A stretch of DNA of 64,000 nucleotides, taken from Hirschia sp964351655 (GTDB lineage: Bacteria; Pseudomonadota; Alphaproteobacteria; Caulobacterales; Hyphomonadaceae). The stretch is taken from contig CAYGPD010000005.1 of the NCBI GenBank assembly GCA_964351655.1, positions 1 through 64,000 on the forward strand. The letters run 5' to 3'. Position numbers and translations under genes: made by a program. Positions 42,672-51,345 of the stretch are shown here, piece after piece. Positions within the stretch are counted from its first letter, which is position 1; every line of letters begins with the position of its first letter. The notes below the pieces were generated by a model. The model ran no database searches. It was not told the origin of the DNA and worked only from the letters and a program-made list of their open reading frames with translations.

Positions 42672-44165
42672 ATGAGCCACCTTAACTTGCCCAAATCACC
42701 TTATTGTACGCGCATGGCCAAGGCGCTGGTAATGAGTGCAAGTCTTTTGGTGTCAGTGACGGGTCTTGCTATTGCACAAACGCAACCTATTGATGGGGTG
42801 CAAGCGGCACAACCTCCTCACAATGCGCCTGATAGTTTTTCAAAACTAGCAGCGCGTTTAATGCCGTCGGTAGTAAATATTTCTACTCGCCAGACAATGG
42901 GATCTGGAACAGATGTCGGAGGTTTTGGTAAAGGCTCACCGCTTGAAGAGTTTAATGAGTTTTTTAATCGCGATGGTGATGGCCTAAAACGTGTGTCATC
43001 GCTTGGGTCTGGGTTCATCATTGATGAGAGCGGATATGTGGTGACGAATAACCACGTGATTGAAGCGGCTGATGAGATTGATGTTGTGCTTTCAGATGGC
43101 ACTATTTTAGCGGCAGAACTTGTCGGGCGTGACGCGGCAACTGATTTAGCTTTGCTTAAAGTAACCTCAGACGCAGCGCTTGTCGCTGTTCCACTGGGAG
43201 ATTCTGATACAGCCCTTGTGGGCGACTGGGTAGTTGCGATTGGTAATCCATTTGGATTGGGGGGGACGGTAACTGCGGGGATCGTGTCTGCACGTGATCG
43301 CAACATTAACGCGGGGCAATATGATGCGTTTATCCAGACGGATGCATCGATCAATAAAGGAAATTCCGGTGGTCCGCTCTTCAACCTGAAGGGGGAAGTG
43401 ATTGGTGTGAACACGGCTATTTATTCACCAAGTGGCGGCGGTGGATCGGTCGGTGTTGGATTCTCTGTTCCGTCAAATTTGACGAAGAACATAGTGCGCC
43501 AACTAAAAGATAAAGGATTGGTGGAGCGTGGTTGGCTTGGTGTGCGTGTGCAAGGTGTAACACCCGAGCTAGCGCGCAGCTATGGTCGCTCGAAAGCGAT
43601 TGGTGCGATCGTAATTCATGTAACTGAAAAGAGCCCAGCGCAGCGCGCGGGACTTCAAGTTGGTGATTTAATAACAAGTTTCAACGGATTAGATATCAAA
43701 GAAACGCGAGATCTATCCACTATTGTGGCAAGTGCTCCGATTGGTTCGCCTGTTGCGATGAGTGTAATACGAAAAAAGAAAGATACGCAGCTATCTGTTT
43801 CTCTTGAATTGATGGAATCTGATACTCAGACGAAAGCTCAACCCAATGATGAGGTGGGACCAGAGTTGAGCAATCTTCTCGGCGTGGAACTTACCAGCAT
43901 TTCGGATGAAGACCGCAGGCGTTACCGTATTCCAGCATCTGTTAATGGAGTGCTTGTCGTACGCGTGGAACCTGGTTCTGATGCTGTGGGAAAGTTAGAG
44001 AAAGGCGATGTGATCGTTGAGGTTAACTTTCTAGCTGTGAAGACACCAGATGAAGCGATTGCAGAGGCTGAGGTTGTTTCGGGACGGGGTGAGCCTGTTT
44101 TGTTGCAGTTTTACCGAGATGGAGACACGACATTTAGATCGATCCGCACGCGTCAGGATGGCTAA
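42672..44165 (+). CDS. DegP/HtrA-type periplasmic serine protease (Do family)
   Basis: ATP-independent periplasmic protease/chaperone. Signal peptide (SASLLVSVTGLAIAQ) then the trypsin-like domain with triad His128 (TNNHVIEA), Asp158 (ATDLALLKV) and Ser232 (KGNSGGPLF), numbered from this start. Two PDZ domains follow: KSPAQRAGLQVGDLITSFNG and SDAVGKLEKGDVIVEVN. Its 497 residues fit DegQ/DegP/MucD. Lies behind hflKC, a common alphaproteobacterial order, though a terminator stands between them. Confidence 0.95.
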   Translation: MSHLNLPKSPYCTRMAKALVMSASLLVSVTGLAIAQTQPIDGVQAAQPPHNAPDSFSKLAARLMPSVVNISTRQTMGSGTDVGGFGKGSPLEEFNEFFNRDGDGLKRVSSLGSGFIIDESGYVVTNNHVIEAADEIDVVLSDGTILAAELVGRDAATDLALLKVTSDAALVAVPLGDSDTALVGDWVVAIGNPFGLGGTVTAGIVSARDRNINAGQYDAFIQTDASINKGNSGGPLFNLKGEVIGVNTAIYSPSGGGGSVGVGFSVPSNLTKNIVRQLKDKGLVERGWLGVRVQGVTPELARSYGRSKAIGAIVIHVTEKSPAQRAGLQVGDLITSFNGLDIKETRDLSTIVASAPIGSPVAMSVIRKKKDTQLSVSLELMESDTQTKAQPNDEVGPELSNLLGVELTSISDEDRRRYRIPASVNGVLVVRVEPGSDAVGKLEKGDVIVEVNFLAVKTPDEAIAEAEVVSGRGEPVLLQFYRDGDTTFRSIRTRQDG

Positions 44166-44244
44166 CTCTAGCAAGATTATTTTGCGTTGTGAGATTTCTG
44201 AAACCGCATATTGTGACGTGATCAAATGTGGCTATGCTTGATTT

Positions 44245-44568
44245 ATGAAACAGCCAAAACTTCCTCTATGTCCGGTCTCTCGCACCGCAAATATTCTTGG
44301 TTTGAGGTGGTCTGCGGAGATTCTCTACGAGTTTCTCGTGCATGAAACGCGTCGTTTTCAAGAATTGCAGGATACTTTAGAAGGAATTGCCCCAAATACT
44401 CTTTCAAATAGACTGAAATTGTTTGAAGATTACGGTGTGTTGGTGCGGCGCTATTATGAAGAGCATCCACCGCGCGCTGAATATGTGATGACTGAAACGG
44501 GCAAAAAACTGGGGCCCATTTTCAAAGCTATGCGGGATTGGGGAATATGTATCCAGCCCAAAGACTAA
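44245..44568 (+). CDS. HxlR family winged-helix transcriptional regulator (second copy)
   Basis: 107 residues. HxlR blocks: VSRTANILGLRWSAEILYEF, RRFQELQDTLEGIAPNTLSN, RLKLFEDYGVLVRRYYEEHP and EYVMTETGKKLGP. Cys at the N-terminus (LCPVSR). It is followed 48 nt later by the AGCS symporter gene and could control it or a target elsewhere. The signal is not known. It differs clearly from the HxlR at 29.9 kb. Confidence 0.9.
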   Translation: MKQPKLPLCPVSRTANILGLRWSAEILYEFLVHETRRFQELQDTLEGIAPNTLSNRLKLFEDYGVLVRRYYEEHPPRAEYVMTETGKKLGPIFKAMRDWGICIQPKD

Positions 44569-44616
44569 TCTTGGCTCATCAAATTACGCTTAGATAAGCG
44601 GGCAAAGGGGAAAACT

Positions 44617-46062
44617 GTGTCTATTTCAGAAGTTATAGGCAATGGCGTCAATGCTGTTGTGGCACCTGTATCTGGTTTCCTTGATTCAATCATTTTTTAT
44701 TCGGTGATGATTAATGGTACAAAGCTACCCCTTATTGTGGTGTGGTTGATCTGTGCAGCGCTGTTTTTTACGTTTTATCTTGGTGGCATAAATTTGCGCG
44801 GGATAAAGCACGCGATTGAGCTGCTCAAGCAAAAACCTAAAGCCGGGGTTGGCGGTGAGATTTCCGCTGTTCAAGCTCTAACAACGGCATTGTCCGGTAC
44901 AGTAGGACTTGGAAACATTGCTGGTGCTGCGATCGCCATTTCTATTGGTGGACCTGGTGCAGCACTTTGGATGGTATTAGCTGGCTTCTTTGGGATGTCG
45001 ACAAAGTTTGTTGAATGTACCTTGGCAGTTAAATATCGTGATGTGCATGAAGATGGGACTGTATCTGGTGGTCCCATGTATTACCTGTCTAAAGGTTTGA
45101 AGAATAAAGGCATGCCGCGTACAGGGCGCGTATTGGCTGTGATGGTGGCGGTGGCATTTCCTTTTGCATCGCTCAATATGTATCAGGTCAATCAAAGTCA
45201 TGCCCAGTTCGCGCATGCGACAGGATTAGATCAGCCTTTATTATATGGAATTGTGCTGTCTGCATTGGTTGGTGCAGCGATCATTGGTGGCATTAAGTCC
45301 ATTGGGGCTGTTGCGGAAAAAATCGTACCGACCATGTGTGGTTTGTATCTGATTGGTGGACTTATTGTTTTAGGCGTAAATGCAGCTGAAGTTCCTCGCG
45401 CAATTGGGTTGATTTTCAGTGAAGCCTTCAATCCCACAAGTGTTGGTGGTGGCATTATCGGTGCTTTGGTTGCGGGTGTGAAGCGCGCTGTCTATTCCAA
45501 CGAGGCAGGGCTTGGTACGTCAGCGATTGCGCACTCCGCTGTGAAGACAGATCAACCGCTGACAGAAGGGTTTGTTTCCCTTTTAGAACCACTGATAGAT
45601 AGCTGTATCGTATGTTTTATGACGGCAATTATTGTTGTCGTAACAGGTGCATATCTGGGGGATGGTGAAGGGGTGGTCATAACCTCAAACGCCTTTTCGA
45701 CAGTGCTGCCATGGTTTCCAATTATCCTCACGGTGTCGGTTATCCTGTTTGCCTACACTTCGATAATTAGTTGGTTCTATTATGGTTTGAAAGGCTTCAC
45801 CTATCTGGTGGGGGAACGCAAAAAAGTAATCATGGGATACAAGATTTTCTATTGTATCCAGCTTGCAGCAGCAGCCGTTATTCCTCTGGATAAGATGATA
45901 GAACTGGCAGACAGTTTGAACTTTGTGTTGGCTATTCCAAATATTATTGGGCTGTATTTCCTTGCAGGTGAAGTGAAGAAAGATCTTAAGGAATACTGGC
46001 CTAAGCGAGACGCGTATCTCGCTCAGACTGCAGAAGAGCCAGCTCTAAAAACTAATCTGTGA
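44617..46062 (+). CDS. AGCS family sodium:alanine (amino acid) symporter
   Basis: Na+-coupled amino acid transporter of the AGCS family, moving alanine or glycine inward. About ten to eleven hydrophobic helices; signature LTTALSGTVGLGNIAGAAIA near the N-terminus and GVKRAVYSNEAGLGTSAIAH in the middle. The start is GTG (44617) with an AAAGGGG site; the 481 residues are usual. It may be cotranscribed with the HxlR gene. Its end overlaps the convergent serB by 11 nt. Confidence 0.92.
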   Translation: MSISEVIGNGVNAVVAPVSGFLDSIIFYSVMINGTKLPLIVVWLICAALFFTFYLGGINLRGIKHAIELLKQKPKAGVGGEISAVQALTTALSGTVGLGNIAGAAIAISIGGPGAALWMVLAGFFGMSTKFVECTLAVKYRDVHEDGTVSGGPMYYLSKGLKNKGMPRTGRVLAVMVAVAFPFASLNMYQVNQSHAQFAHATGLDQPLLYGIVLSALVGAAIIGGIKSIGAVAEKIVPTMCGLYLIGGLIVLGVNAAEVPRAIGLIFSEAFNPTSVGGGIIGALVAGVKRAVYSNEAGLGTSAIAHSAVKTDQPLTEGFVSLLEPLIDSCIVCFMTAIIVVVTGAYLGDGEGVVITSNAFSTVLPWFPIILTVSVILFAYTSIISWFYYGLKGFTYLVGERKKVIMGYKIFYCIQLAAAAVIPLDKMIELADSLNFVLAIPNIIGLYFLAGEVKKDLKEYWPKRDAYLAQTAEEPALKTNL

Positions 46063-46939
46063 TGAATTCAGATTCGTTGTATCCTTGGAAAAAGAGCGCG
46101 GGGATCAGGCTTTTTCCTTTGATTGCAACATCTGCTTGCTCAGCGACAACTTTCTTCGCGCGGTAAGCGATGCCTAGCCCGGCTGCTTCGATCATCGCAA
46201 GATCGTTTGCGCCATCGCCCAATGCAAGTGTATCTGCGGCAGTAGCACCTGCGATCGCAGCTTCCTCATTTAATGCAACAAGCTTTGCTTGGCGACCAAG
46301 AATAGGACGGCCAACATCGCCTATAAGCATATTGTCCTCTATTAAAAGCGTGTTAGCGCGGTGATGGTGAAAACCTGCAAGTTTGGCGACACGCTCAGTA
46401 AAGAATGTAAAGCCACCTGATACGAGGACGCAGCGTGCGCCATTCTCTGACATTGTGCGCACAAGCGTGCGCGCATCATCGTTCAATGTGATGCGCTGCT
46501 CGAAGCATTGTTGAAGGACATCTGTTGAAAGACCTTTGAGCATGGCTACACGGGTTGTAAGTGCGCCTTCAAAATCTAGTTCGCCTCGCATGGCGCGTTC
46601 GGTGATTTCAGATACTTCTTCTTTTTTGCCAGCAAAATCTGCAAGCTCATCGATGCATTCTTGACCAATAATGGTTGAATCCATGTCCGAGATGAGGAGT
46701 TTCTTTTTGCGGTTCTCGTCCGGTACGAAAGCAAACTCAGCAGCGCAAGCATTTAGCTGGATGTAGACATCTTCGGCTAAGTCTTGCCAAGCATCTTCTT
46801 CAATGCTGCGTTCTTTACATTCCCAATTCTCTCCGCCAAGGCTAACAATATCGCCGAAAGCGCCGTTTGCATCTGTAAGAATGCGTTCAATTGCGGTTGA
46901 CAGGTTGTCAGATTTTTTTGCGGCGATAACAAGTTTCAT
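46052..46939 (-). CDS. serB: Phosphoserine phosphatase
   Basis: HAD-superfamily phosphatase for the last step of L-serine synthesis. Motif I is LLISDMDSTIIGQE (catalytic Asp pair), motif II LVSGGFTFF and motif III ALGDGANDLAMIEAAGLG. An N-terminal ACT-like extension of about 80 residues precedes it, as in SerB of proteobacteria. Total 295 residues. It is convergent with the symporter, overlapping by 11 nt. Confidence 0.95.
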   Translation of the reverse strand: MKLVIAAKKSDNLSTAIERILTDANGAFGDIVSLGGENWECKERSIEEDAWQDLAEDVYIQLNACAAEFAFVPDENRKKKLLISDMDSTIIGQECIDELADFAGKKEEVSEITERAMRGELDFEGALTTRVAMLKGLSTDVLQQCFEQRITLNDDARTLVRTMSENGARCVLVSGGFTFFTERVAKLAGFHHHRANTLLIEDNMLIGDVGRPILGRQAKLVALNEEAAIAGATAADTLALGDGANDLAMIEAAGLGIAYRAKKVVAEQADVAIKGKSLIPALFFQGYNESEFITD

Positions 46940-46997
46940 AAAACCCGTATCCTTCAGGTTAGGAGTGGTGCGGTAAGCTTAAAAGGAAAAGCTCAAC

Positions 46998-47933
46998 GTG
47001 CGAACGGCGCCAGCAATACTGATCCACGGCCCAACTGCAAGCGGAAAAACAGATTTATCTATCGCGCTTGCACAAGAACTTGATGGTGAGATCATCAATG
47101 CTGATGCAATGCAGGTGTATAATGACCTTTCGGTTTTATCTGCAAGACCTTCAGCTGAAGAGATTGCACAGGCACCTCACCATATGTTTGGTCATGTTGA
47201 CGGTGCTGAGCGATATTCTACGGGGCTGTGGCTCAAAGACGCATGTGCGCAGATAGAAGATATTCGGCGTCGCGGGAAAGTGCCGATTTTGGCGGGTGGG
47301 ACAGGATTATATCTATCTGCTCTGGTGCATGGCTTGTCTAAGGTGCCGGACGTACCCGAAGAGATAAAGCGGGAGGCGCTTGCCAAGGTTGAAGCTGATC
47401 GTGCGGCGGCACATGCGGAACTTGCGGCGGTTGATGTAGAAGCCGCCGCGAGGATCAAGCCATTAGATATACAGCGACTGACGCGTGCTTTGGAGGTGTA
47501 TTATCACACCGGTAAACCGATAACTTCCTTTCAAACGCCAGAACCCGCTTTTTTGAAACAAAATGAATGGGTTGGCTTTGCACTGACGCCAGTACGCAAA
47601 GAGCTTTATGCTCGGATTGAGGCGCGGTTTGATCGGATGCTCGAAACGGGTGCTCCTGCTGAGGCGCGGATATTGTTTGAACGTAAACTTCCAGCAGATC
47701 TGCCAATAATGCGTGCGCACGGCATGCCAGGCTTTTGTGATCATTTTGAAGGGCGTGTTTCGCTTGAAGAGGCGATTGAGCGCGGCAAAAGAGATACGCG
47801 TCGCTATGCCAAGCGTCAGTTTACTTGGATCGCGCATCAGTTTCCAACTTGGACACGTATTCCATCAAAATGCGTAGAAGTGAGAAAAAAGGTGATATGT
47901 TCTATTCATCACGCGATTGACGCGGCCAATTAG
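46998..47933 (+). CDS. miaA: tRNA dimethylallyltransferase
   Basis: Adds dimethylallyl to A37 of tRNAs reading UNN codons. P-loop IHGPTASGKTDLSIAL, then DAMQVYNDLSVLSARPS, PILAGGTGLYLSALVHG and the C-terminal KRDTRRYAKRQFTWI. 311 residues, usual. The start is GTG with an AAGGAAAAG site 8 nt upstream. It precedes the ilv leader by 39 nt, so its transcript may run into that region or share its terminators. Confidence 0.95.
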   Translation: MRTAPAILIHGPTASGKTDLSIALAQELDGEIINADAMQVYNDLSVLSARPSAEEIAQAPHHMFGHVDGAERYSTGLWLKDACAQIEDIRRRGKVPILAGGTGLYLSALVHGLSKVPDVPEEIKREALAKVEADRAAAHAELAAVDVEAAARIKPLDIQRLTRALEVYYHTGKPITSFQTPEPAFLKQNEWVGFALTPVRKELYARIEARFDRMLETGAPAEARILFERKLPADLPIMRAHGMPGFCDHFEGRVSLEEAIERGKRDTRRYAKRQFTWIAHQFPTWTRIPSKCVEVRKKVICSIHHAIDAAN

Positions 47934-47972
47934 AAAGGCTAAAGCCCTTCTCACAGAATTTTGGGAAAGATC

Positions 47973-48026
47973 ATGCGCAACGCATCTATCGTACTACTCG
48001 TTATTAGCCCGGCATCCCTCGCTTAA
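47973..48026 (+). CDS. ilv operon leader peptide (attenuator peptide)
   Basis: A 17-codon open frame MRNASIVLLVISPASLA, with GGGAAAG ahead of the ATG. Seven of the 17 residues are Ile, Val or Leu (IVLLVI in a row), which fits a translation-coupled attenuator of branched-chain amino acid genes. Two alternative hairpins follow it. Its function is regulatory by ribosome stalling, not as a protein. Confidence 0.85.
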   Translation: MRNASIVLLVISPASLA

Positions 48027-48049
48027 CGCGGAAGGGGATGTCGGGTTTT
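48008..48049 (+). promoter_or_regulatory. First stem-loop of the ilv attenuator
   Basis: CCCGGCATCCC (48008-48018) pairs with GGGATGTCGGG (48035-48045), one G-U pair, and is followed by TTTT. The left arm overlaps the end of the leader-peptide frame, so a ribosome that stalls on the Ile/Val/Leu run would change its folding. Confidence 0.75.
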
Positions 48050-48056
48050 GAAATTG

Positions 48057-48080
48057 GGGCTCCTAACTGGAGCCCTTTTT
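48057..48080 (+). terminator. Attenuator terminator upstream of ilvB
   Basis: GGGCTCC (48057-48063) and GGAGCCC (48069-48075) around a 5-nt loop, then TTTTT. It lies between the leader peptide and the ilvB start, the position expected of an attenuator. Confidence 0.85.
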
Positions 48081-48147
48081 CGTAGTTCTGCGTTACCCCA
48101 GCCGATCGCTTAATTTACCTTTAAAAATAAGATTCCGGAGAGACCCC

Positions 48148-49935
48148 ATGGCTCCCAAGAATAAGCCAACAAAAGCCAAGAACGCAGACGCGAAGACAAT
48201 CACAGGTGCAGAAATTGTATTGCGTGCATTGACGGATCAAGGCGTTGACACCGTATTTGGATACCCTGGCGGTGCAGTGCTTCCTATTTATGACGCTATC
48301 TATAACCAAAATGCTGTTGAGCATATTTTGGTGCGCCATGAGCAGGGTGCAGGGCATGCAGCTGAGGGCTATGCACGTTCTACAGGAAAATGTGGTGTAG
48401 CACTTGTTACATCAGGGCCTGGCGCGACCAATATGGTGACTCCAATTGCAGATGCAATGCTTGATTCCATCCCAATGGTTGTTTTGACAGGACAGGTGCC
48501 AACGCACTTAATTGGGACGGATGCGTTTCAAGAATGTGATACAGTTGGTGTAACGCGAGCATGTGCAAAGCACAATTACCTCGTAAAAGATGTGAACGAT
48601 CTTGCGCGCATTATGCATGAAGCATTTTATGTTGCTACATCAGGGCGCCCTGGCCCAGTTGTTATTGATATTCCAAAAGATATTCAGTTTGCATCAGGTA
48701 CTTATGTTGGTCCAGATACTATTAAGCACCGTACATATCAGCCGCGTTATGAGCCTAAAGCACAACGTATAGAACAAGCTTTAGAGCTTATGAAAACGGC
48801 GTCTAAGCCTATTTTCTATACGGGCGGCGGTGTAATCAACTCTGGACCAGAAGCTTCCAAAATATTGCGTGAGTTGGTTGAAGAAACAGGCTTTCCTATC
48901 ACATCAACTTTAATGGGCCTTGGTGCTTATCCTGGTGAAGGAGAGAACTTCCTTGGCATGTTGGGCATGCATGGTTCGTATGAAGCTAATAATGCTATGC
49001 ATGATTGCGATGTAATGATTTGTGTGGGTGCACGTTTTGACGATCGTGTTACAGGACGTTTGGATGCGTTTTCACCCAATTCCAAGAAAATTCATATTGA
49101 TATTGATCCATCATCTATCAATAAAGTTGTGCGTGTGGACGTGCCGGTTGTCGGTGATTGCGGACAAGCTTTGAAAGGTCTGCTTGAGGGCTGGAGAGAG
49201 AAAAAGAAAAAAACGCCTTCTCTTAAAGCGTGGTGGGCACAGATCGAGCAATGGCGTGCTTTCAAATCATTTGATTATCCAAACTCAACAGAAGTTATCA
49301 AACCGCAATTTGCTATCGAACGTTTGTATGAGCTGACGAAACATCGTGATGACGTGTATATCACTACAGAAGTTGGTCAGCACCAAATGTGGGCGGCGCA
49401 ACACTTTAAGTTTGCAGAACCAAATCACTGGATGACATCTGGCGGGCTTGGAACAATGGGGTATGGATTGCCAGCTGCTGTTGGAGTTCAAAAGGCACAT
49501 CCGGGTGCATTGGTTGTTGATATCGCTGGTGAAGCATCGATCCAGATGTGTATGCAGGAATTTTCAACTGCGGTTCAGCACAAATTGCCTGTGAAAGTTT
49601 TCATTCTAAACAATGAATGGATGGGCATGGTACGGCAGTGGCAGCAATTATTGCATGGAGAGCGCTATTCTAGCTCGTATTCAGATGCACTCCCTGACTT
49701 TGTGAAGCTTGCCGAGGCATTGGGCGGTAAAGGTATCAAGTGTAATGATCCGACCAAGCTTGATGATGCACTTAAAGAGATGATCGAATATGATGGTCCT
49801 GTATTATTTGATTGTATGGTGGAAAAAGCAGAAAATTGTTTGCCGATGATCCCATCGGGTGCAGCTCATAATGACATGATCCTTTCAGATATTAAGGGTG
49901 ATGAGATTGATGAAGCTGGAAAGCAATTGGTATAG
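48148..49935 (+). CDS. ilvB: Acetolactate synthase large subunit
   Basis: Thiamin-diphosphate enzyme for the first common step of Ile/Val/Leu synthesis (pyruvate to acetolactate, pyruvate plus 2-oxobutyrate to acetohydroxybutyrate). TPP Glu in HEQGAGHAAEGYA, Rossmann-like FAD domain in the middle, and the TPP motif GDCGQ.. and GEASIQMCMQEF with NNEWMGMV. About 595 residues. Starts after the attenuator. It is immediately followed (2 nt) by the small subunit. Confidence 0.96.
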   Translation: MAPKNKPTKAKNADAKTITGAEIVLRALTDQGVDTVFGYPGGAVLPIYDAIYNQNAVEHILVRHEQGAGHAAEGYARSTGKCGVALVTSGPGATNMVTPIADAMLDSIPMVVLTGQVPTHLIGTDAFQECDTVGVTRACAKHNYLVKDVNDLARIMHEAFYVATSGRPGPVVIDIPKDIQFASGTYVGPDTIKHRTYQPRYEPKAQRIEQALELMKTASKPIFYTGGGVINSGPEASKILRELVEETGFPITSTLMGLGAYPGEGENFLGMLGMHGSYEANNAMHDCDVMICVGARFDDRVTGRLDAFSPNSKKIHIDIDPSSINKVVRVDVPVVGDCGQALKGLLEGWREKKKKTPSLKAWWAQIEQWRAFKSFDYPNSTEVIKPQFAIERLYELTKHRDDVYITTEVGQHQMWAAQHFKFAEPNHWMTSGGLGTMGYGLPAAVGVQKAHPGALVVDIAGEASIQMCMQEFSTAVQHKLPVKVFILNNEWMGMVRQWQQLLHGERYSSSYSDALPDFVKLAEALGGKGIKCNDPTKLDDALKEMIEYDGPVLFDCMVEKAENCLPMIPSGAAHNDMILSDIKGDEIDEAGKQLV

Positions 49936-49937
49936 GC

Positions 49938-50543
49938 GTGGCTGAGGGAATTACGAAAATGACAGACGCTGAAATTGAAGCCATGCAGGATGCTATGGAG
50001 CCTGCTTCCGCTTACGACTTGCACCATGATACTGATGTTATTGAAAAACGAACATTGGCTATAATTGTTGATAACGAACCTGGGGTTCTGGCAAGGGTGG
50101 TGGGGCTCTTCTCTGCGCGCGGTTACAATATTGAAAGCTTGACTGTTGCTGAAGTTGACCGTGGTTCGCATACATCGCGGATTACGATTGTAAGCAGTGG
50201 AACAAACCACACGCTTGAGCAAATTGAAGCGCAGCTTTTGCGTTTGGTGCCTGTCGCTCGTGTGATTGATATTACGAACTCTAATTCGGGTATTGAGCGC
50301 GAGTTGGCACTGGTGAAAGTGGCAGGCAAAGGCGAGAAACGTGTTGAAGCGTTGCGAATTGCTGAGATTTTCCGTTGCAATGTTATTGATACGACAAATG
50401 AAAGCTTTGTGTTTGAAGTGACGGGTGCATCAAGCAAAATTGAGCAATTTGTGGACCTTATGGAGCCGCTTGGTCTAGTTGAAGTTTCTCGCACAGGTGT
50501 GTTGTCACTTCAGCGTGGTCCGTATGCAGGAGCGGGACGCTAA
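49938..50543 (+). CDS. ilvH: Acetolactate synthase small (regulatory) subunit
   Basis: Confers valine feedback control on the large subunit. ACT domain at the N-terminus (AIIVDNEPGVLARVVGLFSARGYNIESLTV is the conserved region, seen in pieces as EPGVLARVVGLF and GYNIESLTV), followed by the second domain ELALVKVAGKG. The frame opens with GTG at 49938 (2 nt after ilvB) or ATG at 49959; an extra acidic N-terminus is present. The WecG-like gene begins 2 nt after its stop. Confidence 0.95.
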   Translation: MAEGITKMTDAEIEAMQDAMEPASAYDLHHDTDVIEKRTLAIIVDNEPGVLARVVGLFSARGYNIESLTVAEVDRGSHTSRITIVSSGTNHTLEQIEAQLLRLVPVARVIDITNSNSGIERELALVKVAGKGEKRVEALRIAEIFRCNVIDTTNESFVFEVTGASSKIEQFVDLMEPLGLVEVSRTGVLSLQRGPYAGAGR

Positions 50544-50545
50544 TA

Positions 50546-51316
50546 ATGTCATCGGGTGATAAAATCCATTCTTTGCTTGATCATTTATCGATTCCGGAAA
50601 CGGAAGCGGATGTGGTGGCGTGGTTGGAAGCATTACCCAATACACAAAAACCTCATGTGGTTTCTTTTGTGAATGCGCATGCAGTAAATCTCATGATAAA
50701 AGATGAGGGGTTGTTTCAAGCGCTTGCTCAGTCTGAGACGTTGTTGCGTGATGGTTCTGGTATGAAGGTGCTTATGAAGTGGTTAGGGCGTGAACCTGGC
50801 CAGAACATGAATGGTACTGACCTGATCCCGCGTATTGTTGAAGTATTTTGTTCTAAGGAACAAAATACTAAAAGCAAAAAGACAATTGCAGTTTTTGGTA
50901 CGCAAGAACCGTGGCTCACTTCAGGGTGTGAAGCGATTTCTAGACGTGGAGGAAATGTTGTTTCTCAATTGGATGGATTTCAAAATGAAGCCATCTATGT
51001 TGAAGCGCTGAAGCAAACGCCGGTCGATCTTTTGATCCTTGCAATGGGGATGCCTAAACAAGAGAAAGTATCGATGGCATTGCGGAATGCTATTGATACA
51101 CCCTGTACCATTATCAATGGTGGAGCCTATATCGACTTTGTGGCGGGGCGGGTGAAACGTGCGCCATTAGCTTGGCGTAAGCTTGGGGTTGAGTGGCTTT
51201 ATCGCTTGATACAAGAACCTTCACGACTTTTTGGCCGCTACGTGGTGGGCAATGTAATTTTTATGATGCGGGCTTTGATGTTGCGCATGAATAAATCGAA
51301 TACTCAAATAACTTAA
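50546..51316 (+). CDS. WecG/TagA/CpsF family glycosyltransferase
   Basis: GT26 family glycosyltransferase that, in characterised cases, adds N-acetylmannosamine (TagA, WecG) or related sugars to a lipid-linked acceptor. Landmarks: VSFVNAHAVNLMIKDE, LLRDGSGMKVLMKWLG, MNGTDLIPRIVE and the diagnostic LLILAMGMPKQEK; the C-terminus (LGVEWLYRLIQEPSRLFGRY) matches the family membrane-binding tail. It sits within the ilv transcription unit, 2 nt after ilvH and 29 nt before ilvC. The acceptor is unknown. Confidence 0.9.
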   Translation: MSSGDKIHSLLDHLSIPETEADVVAWLEALPNTQKPHVVSFVNAHAVNLMIKDEGLFQALAQSETLLRDGSGMKVLMKWLGREPGQNMNGTDLIPRIVEVFCSKEQNTKSKKTIAVFGTQEPWLTSGCEAISRRGGNVVSQLDGFQNEAIYVEALKQTPVDLLILAMGMPKQEKVSMALRNAIDTPCTIINGGAYIDFVAGRVKRAPLAWRKLGVEWLYRLIQEPSRLFGRYVVGNVIFMMRALMLRMNKSNTQIT

Positions 51317-51345
51317 TTAAAATTTGACCCTAAGGAGGCTTTCTC

